Below, piece after piece: positions 22,968-31,150 of a DNA stretch of 64,000 nt. The first letter of the stretch is position 1. The number at the start of each line of letters is the position of its first letter. The notes beneath the pieces were generated by a model. That model did not search any database. It saw nothing but the letters and a program-made list of their open reading frames with translations, and had not been told where the DNA came from. The DNA is from Galeruca laticollis (taxonomy: Eukaryota; Arthropoda; Insecta; Coleoptera; Chrysomelidae): NCBI GenBank assembly GCA_963921935.1, contig OY998176.1:143326305-143390304 (forward strand), written 5' to 3'. Made by a program: the position numbers and the translations under genes.

Positions 22968-23239
22968 CTACAACACTAATATCGTTTTTTAGTTGTTAGA
23001 ACATGTCAAATGCAGTTGAATCAGAATCCTTCGTAATCGTTGATTGTATTTATCAACAAAAATACGCACGCGTACGCGTATGAACTTAATAATATTTTTT
23101 CATTATCATGTATAATATTAGCATCCATATTTGTTTTAATAATTAAAATTCTATTGAAAATTGTTGAACGTAAATTTAAATCGTTATGTAATATATCGAC
23201 TGATGTGTAAGGCAGTTTTAATAAAAAATCCATTCAATG

Positions 23240-23255
23240 CTATTTATTTTATTTA
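23240..23255 (-). promoter_or_regulatory. polyadenylation signal region for capsid gene
   Basis: On minus the sequence TTAAATAAAATAAATAG lies about 155-170 bp past the capsid stop codon. It contains AATAAA, the standard polyadenylation hexamer. Confidence 0.4.
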
Positions 23256-23408
23256 AACATTACAAAGGTAGAAAAAACCATCATTGTCGAAGGAGACGCT
23301 GTACATTTGAGTGCAGTGGCAGGAATCCCAGTTGACCATGATGCAACAATTCTTTGGGTCCACGATGAATCCTTGGGATGCTCGCGCTACTGGCAACAGC
23401 AGAACATT

Positions 23409-24671
23409 CTAGTTTAAATTCTTGACAATTTCGGTGAGAGGGAAATACTCCATTACACAATCATGTATTATGATGCAATATACTTTGGTATTTTCGGGGA
23501 AACCAATGTTTGCTTCAATGTCAAGTTTTACATCAACTGTAGATGCCTTCATGCTTTCTTCTTGCTTCGAGCAATCGATAACAAACAATGCACGCTTCTT
23601 GAATGAGGAATAATCCAACAGAGGACGCTTCTGTGTCGAATTCATATAGCTAGGATAAAATTCAGTATAGTTGAAATATGCCTCATTGTAATCATTCTTG
23701 GTAAAATCCAACTGCATTCTTTCATTGGGACAATACTGTCCATTTAGCGATAACCTGATACTTTGAATGTCGGCATTGTCGAATAAAGTTGGATCAGTTG
23801 TGTTGTTGTCACGTTTGTTGGTTTGAAAGAAAACAATAACATAACGAGGTCGTTCAACTGAAGTTGTAGTATTAACAGCCCAAACTTCACGTCTAGCATT
23901 TCTGGTGATGGATGGCAGTTCATGTATCTCCCACTTTCTAAATGGAATAACTATAGGCTGATCCTTTTGAATGGTCCTCATCAGTTCCAACTTAATATCA
24001 TCATTAGGATAGATATGCTTGATTTTCAATTCGATGTTGGTAATGTTTATGCTAACAGTTGTAGTGGAAGTCACACCGGCAACATTTTTTTCTGTGATAT
24101 ATACACAATCATTATCGTTTCGAGCTCGAACCAAACGTATTGTTTGCCGTCCACATGTAATCATGGGATAGTCATTGAAAATGTTGAAAATGTGCTTGAG
24201 AGGAATTTGTAGGTTGAATGATTTATCGGCGGCATTAAGGATGGGATCTTTGGGATAATTCCAGCCTGCTATAGCCATATGATTGGAATCTTCTTGATTG
24301 TAGCACGTCATGGCACGTACAGCACTCACGATTCCAGGATCTCGAACCGTTTCCATTTCTCTGGCACTTTCACTGTATGTGCACGAATCGAAAAGGAAAG
24401 CACCAAAATTATTTGCCAGCTTTACATCACCAGCTCCATGTATATTGAGCGAACCTTTAATGCACAACAATGTTTCGTTCATTGCAAAAAACGAGTCGAC
24501 TTGATTGATGCTAAATTCCGTAATGTCACTGCAACTGAACGATTTGATGAACGGAGCATATGTTCTGTATTCAGCTTTGCGAATCGATTCATCGAATCTC
24601 GGCTTGCGATAGATATCAAACATTGGAGGCATATCGTTCATACGAGAACGTTTTCCATACGTGGTGGTCAT
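23409..24671 (-). CDS. double-jelly-roll major capsid-like protein (hexon-like)
   Basis: This intact 420-residue ORF starts at ATG 24671. Its C-terminal half has features of the double-jelly-roll capsid proteins of Polintons/adintoviruses: YVIVFFQTNKRDN, DNADIQSIRLSLNG, LDFTKNDYNEAYFNYTEFY, FVIDCSKQEESMKASTVDV and CIIIHDCVMEYFPLT. Many copies of this type are annotated in arthropod genomes. It would form the capsid shell in assembly. It lies next to the penton-like gene and is likely read from the same minus-strand unit. No stop or frameshift is seen. The fold is inferred by family resemblance. Confidence 0.75.
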   Translation of the reverse strand: MTTTYGKRSRMNDMPPMFDIYRKPRFDESIRKAEYRTYAPFIKSFSCSDITEFSINQVDSFFAMNETLLCIKGSLNIHGAGDVKLANNFGAFLFDSCTYSESAREMETVRDPGIVSAVRAMTCYNQEDSNHMAIAGWNYPKDPILNAADKSFNLQIPLKHIFNIFNDYPMITCGRQTIRLVRARNDNDCVYITEKNVAGVTSTTTVSINITNIELKIKHIYPNDDIKLELMRTIQKDQPIVIPFRKWEIHELPSITRNARREVWAVNTTTSVERPRYVIVFFQTNKRDNNTTDPTLFDNADIQSIRLSLNGQYCPNERMQLDFTKNDYNEAYFNYTEFYPSYMNSTQKRPLLDYSSFKKRALFVIDCSKQEESMKASTVDVKLDIEANIGFPENTKVYCIIIHDCVMEYFPLTEIVKNLN

Positions 24672-24807
24672 CGTTTCTCTTTCAATGAAAACCCTAATGT
24701 TTGTAAAAGCAATTTGTTTGCAAATGTAACATGCTGCTGCTTCTTCGAAGGACGTCGCCTAACTAATGGTATTTGATGTGCAGCGGAACGTCTTTTATTA
24801 TTAATTA

Positions 24808-25545
24808 TCAATCCCATCGGTTGCTTCTCGCTCTAAGCTCCAACACCAAGGTGCTCTTTTCACCACGAAAGTTGATATGATGTCCGTCTTGATCCAAAGC
24901 CAGCACAGTAATGTTGGTAATTTCACGTTGTGGTATAACAGGTAAATAAAGTAAATTATGTGGAGTTTCGTCAATGGCGTACCCAGGATCTACCTTTATA
25001 ACCAATTCGTAAATAGTATGAGCAGGTCTGTCTGCATCGAAGGCTCCAGTGGTAATGTTACATTCGAAGCGTATGCTAGATACTTTTATAATTTTAACGG
25101 GTAAATCTGAAGAGTACCATTGTTTGGCTTCGAGTATCTGTCTAGAAAAACCCAATATGTCGCCAAAACAGTTGGGAGTATCCTGCTCGCCGAACGGAAT
25201 TCTATATTTACTGTAAATCATACATTGTAACGTATTATTATTGGGTTTTAACGCAAATACAGTTTCAAATGGATTGCTGGTGCCACCACCTCCTCCTAAC
25301 TTGTCTAGTATGAACGCTTCAATATGAGCGATTTCGTAACATCCTGTTGGTATATCAAAACTCTGCATCATGTTGTTGTCATCGTAGTAGTGAAATTTGC
25401 GATTTTCAATGTTTAGTATACTATGGTATGAGTGAAAGGAACGTAGTGCTAACTCATAGTCTTTCTCAGGATAGAGTACAATAGGCGTAGGAGGTTGGAA
25501 GGTAAACGCATGATTTGTGCTATTTACTCTCAACAACTGCGACAT
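24808..25545 (-). CDS. penton-like (single jelly-roll) structural protein
   Basis: This intact 245-residue ORF starts MSQLLRVNST. The N-terminal part (PPTPIVLYPEKDYELALRSF, HSILNIENRKF, IPTGCYEIAHIEAFI) follows the pattern of penton-like proteins in arthropod Polinton-type elements. The C-terminus (NITVLALDQDGHHINFRGE, LVLELRAR) is also typical. A five-glycine run lies near residue 82. It would cap capsid vertices. It is 136 bp upstream, in transcription sense, of the capsid gene. The penton role is inferred from position and resemblance. Confidence 0.6.
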   Translation of the reverse strand: MSQLLRVNSTNHAFTFQPPTPIVLYPEKDYELALRSFHSYHSILNIENRKFHYYDDNNMMQSFDIPTGCYEIAHIEAFILDKLGGGGGTSNPFETVFALKPNNNTLQCMIYSKYRIPFGEQDTPNCFGDILGFSRQILEAKQWYSSDLPVKIIKVSSIRFECNITTGAFDADRPAHTIYELVIKVDPGYAIDETPHNLLYLPVIPQREITNITVLALDQDGHHINFRGEKSTLVLELRARSNRWD

Positions 25546-25603
25546 GATGACTGATGCATGTCAAGGGATGAAGGTACTTTAAATAATACACACAGAACTA
25601 TGT

Positions 25604-25942
25604 TCAAGATTTATTTAATACACTTTGACATATAAAACAAGATGCCTGAGAACTTGCAGGACCATCCCAATGTGTCGTCCATTCGGGACGGTTGTAGTGA
25701 ACGAAGCACGGCAGACGAATTTGTAGCTCAAAATTTGTTTTGTAATCATGAGGTAGTTTATGCCATATATCCAACAATTCAGACGGGCTGACAAACCCAA
25801 TCAGATATTGAATGGGGACTTTTTTCAGCGCATCAACAGTAAAACTTCGTGGCTTTTGCATTAATAATGTTTTAATGTCATCCCACTCCTCTCCCATTGT
25901 TCCAAGGATGGAAGTAGAAATTTCAAACACAAATGTCCACAA
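25604..25942 (-). CDS. small ORF of unknown function
   Basis: This 112-residue ORF lies between the protease and penton-like genes, overlapping the protease 3' end in another frame. An internal Met at 25897 (MGEEWDDIKTLL) may be the true start. It contains FTVDALKKVPIQYLIGFV and ends with a CFIC pair. I do not recognise it. It could be a separate virion or accessory protein or a frameshifted extension of the protease. Confidence 0.4.
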   Translation of the reverse strand: MWTFVFEISTSILGTMGEEWDDIKTLLMQKPRSFTVDALKKVPIQYLIGFVSPSELLDIWHKLPHDYKTNFELQIRLPCFVHYNRPEWTTHWDGPASSQASCFICQSVLNKS

Positions 25943-26250
25943 TTGATTTGATTGTAGTTTTGATACTGATTATTGTTATAAAAAATATTTTTTCCTAGAT
26001 ACTTTACAAGTTCTTTGGGTGGCTTCAAATTACCAAATGAATCGAAATACTCGATGACATTGTTTTTCTTTATATATGCTACCCAATGTGTTCCAGTGTT
26101 TTTGGACGAGTCCAAGTTAACCACTGCACACTCTTGTTGTCGTCGAGGACCGGATTTAGGTAGAGTGTCACGCATGAAAACGCCCCGAAAATGTTTAATT
26201 TCATATAATTTTGCATAATGTGCAATATCGGTGTCGTACAGCGGACGATT
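25861..26250 (-). CDS. adenain/Ulp1-type cysteine protease
   Basis: From the Met at 26175 the ORF carries the catalytic triad pattern: His30 in GTHWVAY, Asp45 in YFDSFGNL and Cys79 in NCGHLC. This is typical of the maturation protease of adenoviruses and Polintons. The same frame extends upstream past 26175 without a stop and gives HYAKLYEIKHFRGVFM. The real start therefore lies at or before ~26250, perhaps overlapping the pVI-like gene or through splicing. It would cleave virion precursors. The stop at 25861 is close to the expected end. Confidence 0.75.
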   Translation of the reverse strand, partial: NRPLYDTDIAHYAKLYEIKHFRGVFMRDTLPKSGPRRQQECAVVNLDSSKNTGTHWVAYIKKNNVIEYFDSFGNLKPPKELVKYLGKNIFYNNNQYQNYNQINCGHLCLKFLLPSLEQWERSGMTLKHY

Positions 26251-26258
26251 GGGTAGCT

Positions 26259-27067
26259 TTATCGCGAGTTTTTTTTGAAATACAATCCAAATCCTCTTCC
26301 GCTGGGATACTTTTTCAGATATAAACCATTTCCGACATGCTCCATAACCTTATCATGGCGGTGGTCTTCTTCCAATTTCTTTCGAACATTATTTGCATCA
26401 ATGACAGTCTTTGCGATCCCAGCAGCTCCACCCGATAGTGCTCCGAGTGCTGAGAGACCGGCAAACAGAGGTATAAGTGGTAGAAAACCTCCAGATTTTA
26501 CTGGTATCACTCGAGGAACAACAATTTTCTTCGATCCACCAAATTGTTTAATAAGTGATTTGGCTGCTCGTAAGGCAAACAAGGCGCTTTCTTTTAGAGA
26601 TGTTCCTCTCTTCATTGATTTTCCAACCTTTAGCACTACGTCTCGATGGAAGGAACGTCGTTGTTTCTTTGGACGACTTCCCATTCCCAACTTTCGCTTC
26701 ACTTTCATGGTACCAGTAACAAGTAATGCAGCAGCTTTTTCACCAAAAGATCCCTCTTTTGATTTTACTCGCGTCTAAGCTTTATCTTCCAACTCCTTAT
26801 CTGCTTTGTGACGTTCTTCAAGAGATTTATTCTGCGAATAAGCTATATCGTGTTGTTTGCAAGCGTCGTCTAAAGGATTAATGCCTGCGTCGCCACGTGC
26901 AAGTCGCTTTTGTAGTTTTGTTCCAGCTGTAAATGTACGTAGTATGTGTTTAACGAAAAAAAGACAAATTATATTCACTTACGTCCACAATAATTGTAGG
27001 TAGGCAAGTGAAGTTCGAATGGCAGTTTATTTATTAGAGAATTCAAAAGACCTGCAAAATGTGCCAT
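26259..27067 (-). pseudogene. PLA2-domain plus pVI/pX-like core protein, spliced, one stop
   Basis: Exon 1 (27067-26983) begins MAHFAGLLNSL and ends in the glycine Ca-binding loop of a phospholipase A2. A 56-bp GT-AG intron (26982-26927) splits that loop. Exon 2 carries RLARGDAGINPLDDACKQHD, with the His-Asp pair of parvovirus-type PLA2, then a Lys/Arg-rich segment. A hydrophobic Gly-rich segment (GGFLPLIPLFAGLSALGALS) and GNGLYLKKY follow. A TAG at 26775-26777 interrupts the frame. PLA2 domains help non-enveloped virions cross membranes. The rest resembles adenovirus-like core/minor capsid proteins. Confidence 0.75.
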
Positions 27068-27303
27068 CAAGCGAAATCTACTCGATAAAAAATGGTCGAC
27101 AGACATATAAAAAAGAAATCTGCAAAAATAATGCGCGCCATCTAGCGAAATCTACTTGATAAAAAAAATGGCTGACGGATAAAAAATGGCCGACTGGATA
27201 AAAAATGGACAACACCGCCGACAGCGCCAACGACACCAGCGCCACCGTCGCCTAGCGGACCTTTTTCGAAGTAGTGGCTCAGAACTCTTATAGCTACACT
27301 ACT
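27063..27303. repeat. Polinton right terminal inverted repeat
   Basis: The inverted copy of 22342-22590 differs by only a few bases. Its inner edge contains the ATG of the PLA2-type gene. GAGAGG follows at 27304-27309. Confidence 0.95.
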
Positions 27304-27309
27304 GAGAGG

Positions 27310-28330
27310 ACACAAGCTATAATTAAGTATAAGAGACCATCAAACCTATAATCTCGGAGAGGATTTTTAGGGATGATGAACTATTTTAAACGTCTGATAC
27401 CTGATTTGAGCGTGAAACAAATACCCTTAATAAGGCTTTTAAAGAAGGATAATAAATGGAAATGGACTGATGAAACAGAAATGGCTTTTAATGATTTAAA
27501 GGAAGCATTTAAAAAACAATTAAAGGTTTATCATCCTAATTATGATCTACCATTCATATTACGGATGGACGCATCAAAAGAGAGGTTTGCAGGAGTATTA
27601 TTACAGATACAGGATGGCATGGAAGTACCCATATGTTTTGTATCAAGGGTAACGAAAAATTATGAGAAGAATTATGGGGTATCAGAACTAGAATTGGCAA
27701 GTGTAATTTTCTGTGTGACAAAATTTAGATTTTATTTATTAGGAGCAAAATTTACAATAGAAACCGATCATTCTTCACTAACAACAATTTTAAAAAACAG
27801 ATTTGGAACAGTAGAGTTCATAGATGGGGTTAAATATTACAGGAATATGACTTCGAAATTAAATTCATTCCAGGAAAAACAAATGTAGTGGCAGAAGCGT
27901 TAAGCAGAGAAAGTAATGGGATAATAATAAAAATAAAATAATTGTGAAAATTGGGGTAAATATCATGAAAGATTCAGATGGGATATTTTCTTTAAACAGC
28001 ATTATCGAAGATCAAATGGGATTAACTGAAAAACAGAAACGAAGAGGACATTTGAAAGAAGATACATGGATAAAGAAAAATGGGGAAACAGATTTATTTA
28101 TAATAACAGAAAATTTAGCTAAGAAAATTTTGGAGAATCTACATAAAAGAAATGGACATATGGGCGCTAGGAAATTATGGTTACTATTTAGAGAAAATTA
28201 CATTAGTAAGTGGGGCCAAAGTATCGCCAAATTTATCACCAGTACATGCCATATTTGTCAATTGGGAAAAAGCAAACATAGAAGAAATGAGAACATAGCA
28301 AAATATATATTGACAACGAGATGTGGGTAA
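27310..28330 (+). pseudogene. gypsy pol: RT end, RNase H, integrase zinc region
   Basis: This resumes the interrupted pol. MMNYFKRLIP is the RT thumb junction, then RNase H with LRMDASKERFAGVL, a conserved Glu in VSELELA, and TDHSSL. After a stop and frame changes near 27886-27944 comes the integrase H2C2 zinc region (GHMGARKLW ... CHICQLGK). Stops and frameshifts show decay. The sequence at 27310-27372 contains one frame change. Confidence 0.85.
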
Positions 28331-29093
28331 TAATAGCTATAGATTTCCTAAGCAATTTAATACCCAGTAAACAAGGAAATTGCCATATTTTAATAGTGGT
28401 TGATCTATTTTCCAAATTCGTAAAACTGTACCCCACAAAAACAACAAAAAGTAAAGTCATTATGGAAAATCAGAATATATGCAAGAAATTATAAGACCTG
28501 AAAATTGTATAATAGATAATGCTACCTATTTCACAAATGAAAGATTTAGACAATTATGTGGTAAAAATCAAATAAATTTAAAGACAATTAGTATTCGGCA
28601 TCCATCTGAAAGGTACATAAGAGAAGTTTCTGAGAATAACTTTGTGGAATTAAAATCATAACAATTGGGAAGATCACATAGAAGAAATTCAAAATTATTT
28701 AAACAATTTACCAAACACAGTTACAATGGAAAGTCCAATTTATTTGATGAAACAATTGAGACCTCAAAGAAAATGGGAAATAAATACTAAAGAAGAATTT
28801 GGAAAAGTATTGGAAAGAGTAAATAAAAATTTGCAAAACAATGCAAATAAATATCTACGAAGAATGGAAAAAAGGGGAAAAGTTAAAACGACATTTAATA
28901 AAGGAGATTTAGTAATCGTCCGTGCTCTAAGGGTATCAGACAAAAATAAACAAATATGTGCAAAATTGAAATCACCTTTTGAGGGACCATATGTGATAGA
29001 AAATGAGAATGGAGTAAATAGCTGTTCTAAGATATATGGAAAGTGGAGAAATAAGAGGTGTCTTCAACATAAAAGATTTATACAAATACAATA
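28331..29093 (+). pseudogene. gypsy integrase core and C-terminus
   Basis: The core reads IAIDFLSNLIPSKQGN and VVDLFSKFVKLYP, giving the first catalytic Asp. IIDNATYFTNERF near 28509 gives the second. A third acidic residue cannot be placed confidently because of frame breaks near 28470 and 28655. The C-terminal segment (28726-29093) reads FNKGDLVIVRALRVSDK and SPFEGPYVIENENG, an SH3-like integrase end. A purine tract and LTR start follow. Confidence 0.8.
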
Positions 29094-29184
29094 ATTAAGT
29101 TTAAAAAAGGAAATATTTGAAGTAAAATTTGCGTTCATAAAATTTTTTCTTATATAAAAATTTGATAAACGCAAAATTTAGGGG

Positions 29185-31080
29185 ATGTTAACATAGAAAG
29201 GAACCTGCAACACTCTGTATACTATAATATGGAATGAAATACTACACACTATATGCAAATACAAAAATTTAGAATTTAAATTATTTCTTGAATCGTCCGA
29301 AATAGAGACAATCTATATCATTCATTATTCAATAGAGAAAATAAACAAGAATCAAACTGAAGAATCATGAAGGAAATTTTCAATACACTTTGTAAATACA
29401 CATATGTGAAATATATAACATGATTTCTAGCCTTTGAGAGAGAGAATTTTGAACGTTACATTATATAAATTATAACAATCTATTTCTCACACAGTAAAAG
29501 TCAAAACATTATGATTTGTTTTCAAAAATAATAATTAGATATTGAAAGAAATTCTCTGGTAACATTTTATAATTATTTAGTATATGTCAAGGTAAAAAGT
29601 CAAAATAATAATAACATTAAGTTTATAAAAGTATGACGTTTGTGAAATGAATTGTCATTCCGAATAGATCTAATTGAAATAAAAAGAGCTGACATTTCTA
29701 AATATTTTGGAATATATTTTAAAGGAAGTAATATATCAGATTTAATCATTTAAAAATTTTAAACGGAATGTTCTAGAAGGATAGTTTAAAACTTGAAGTG
29801 AGATTTGTCAACAAGAATTTTTATAGTCAATTTTGATTGGTGAATCAAAATTGAAATAGTTTGATCAGCGGCAAGCGTATTAAAAACTGAAAAATTTAAT
29901 AAAGAAAGTTGTTGATAATGTACACTATTGACTAGGTAGAATTCTTTTTTGTAGAGTGAATGGGAAAAAAGCAAAATTTTTAGAAAAGAATTCAAAAACT
30001 ATTCGAAAAGCGGAGTGGTAACTATTGAAAGAAATACATTATTCTTAAATATAACTCAACAAACTTATAAATCAAGCAGATAAACATAGATTTAATAAGA
30101 AATTGGTTAAAATTATAGAATACTAACCATAAAATTTGATCTATATAAGCAAGTAAAGTATCGTATCGTGGAAATGGTGTCTCCACGATACATTTCAGAA
30201 AGAGCTGTACCATGGAATTCCATCTAAAATGTATTGATGTGGATGAAATATAACTTAAATTTTGGCTATTACCCAAGCTCGACAGATTTTGTGGTGTTCC
30301 AGGAGGTAATCTAAAAAAACAATCAATGAGGTGAATTAAAAGGAAAAGTGAACAGGTATTTAAAACTATTTCATTCAAATAAAAAGGTTAAATAAGCTCA
30401 CTTGTGTTGTGCAAATATTTGAATTTTGATATTTCATACACTTTAATCATCGTTATATTCGCCATTTTATTTCATAGAGAATTTTGTAACATGGTCCAAT
30501 TTTAAATGTGTATATAATGTTGCATAGTTTGTAATCACATATAATAATAATTCATTTGAGTGTATGTTGTTGTTGAATGAATGATCATCGTAGATAGTTT
30601 GTTTTTATGAAGTTTTTTGTAAATGAATAATGTATTTGTTTTTCTAAATATTAAATAACGTTTTTCACTTGAAAGACTTGAAATTGCATTGTTGAAAAGT
30701 TTCATTCCTCGATGATTGCTCCATCTATTATTCAACAGTTGGCATTATTGACCAGACGGTTCTCAATCAGAGAGGGGTTTTAGAAATCAAATATACAGGA
30801 CCGTTTCTAGGATTCTATAAAGAAATTAAAAGCAAGTATTTTTGATTAAATTTTTTTCTATTTAAATACAAGGATTGTATTTTTTGGCGCTCATAATTAA
30901 AATTAAAATAGTTTCATTTTACCATGTGAACCCAATCCTGAGATCATAGAGTTTTCATGTAAGGTATAATTATTTTATGACATATTTTAAATTTTTCTAA
31001 TATACCGGGCAAACCAAAACTAATAATTCATAATAACTAAACAATAACAATAATAATTAGGTTTCTCACACATAAGAATC
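29185..31080. other. putative gypsy 3' LTR start and AT-rich non-coding DNA
   Basis: TGTTAACATAGAAAGGAA at 29186 would open a 3' LTR. With no second copy in the window its end cannot be set. The rest is AT-rich without genes, apart from the weak exon-like segment at 30150-30308. Confidence 0.4.
30150..30308 (-). other. possible exon encoding a fibronectin-III-like strand
   Basis: On minus, a pyrimidine tract ending TTTTTTTAG precedes a frame reading LPPGTPQNLSSLGNSQNLS then SSTSIHFRWNS. The spacing of PPGTPQNL and the later I..RW resembles the A and B/C strands of FN3 domains. No partner exon was found. It may be a chance frame, as the frame stays open beyond the FN3-like part. Confidence 0.2.
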
Positions 31081-31085
31081 CACAA

Positions 31086-31086
<1 letters not shown>

Positions 31087-31136
<50 letters not shown>

Positions 31137-31150
31137 TTATATATAATTTT
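31087..31150. repeat. TA microsatellite
   Basis: A long perfect TA run followed by interrupted TTTATA units. Confidence 0.95.

Larger units (their letters stand above)
22342..27303 (-). mobile_element. compact Polinton/Maverick (adintovirus-like) element with capsid module only
   Basis: The 4,962-bp element begins AGTAGTGTAG, ends CTACACTACT, has ~240-bp near-identical terminal inverted repeats and a perfect 6-bp target duplication. These are the hallmarks of Polintons. All recognised genes are on minus, in transcription order: PLA2/pVI-like, adenain-type protease, a small ORF, penton-like, major capsid-like. Typical Polintons are 15-20 kb and also carry polymerase B, integrase and an ATPase; none fits here. 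It is an endogenised virus-like copy with mostly open frames, which suggests a recent insertion. Confidence 0.9.
18898..29203 (+). mobile_element. Ty3/gypsy-like LTR retrotransposon, split by a Polinton
   Basis: Gag, nucleocapsid-like, protease, RT, RNase H and integrase segments follow in gypsy order on plus. The Polinton at 22342-27303 interrupts pol between RT and RNase H. The 16-bp sequence TTAACATAGAAAGGAA occurs at 18898-18913 and again at 29188-29203, where GGGGATG looks like a polypurine tract before an LTR start TGTTAAC. No full 5' LTR is present before gag. The right LTR end is undefined. Confidence 0.8.

Noticed and set aside
23268..23417. Plus-strand open stretch downstream of the capsid gene (IIVEGDAVHLSAVAG...)
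   Set aside because: No start codon, 49 codons, and it overlaps the 3' untranslated region and poly(A) signal of the minus-strand capsid gene.
24279..24776. 165-codon plus-strand ORF opposite the capsid gene
   Set aside because: Antisense shadow of the 420-codon capsid ORF; composition is explained by that frame.
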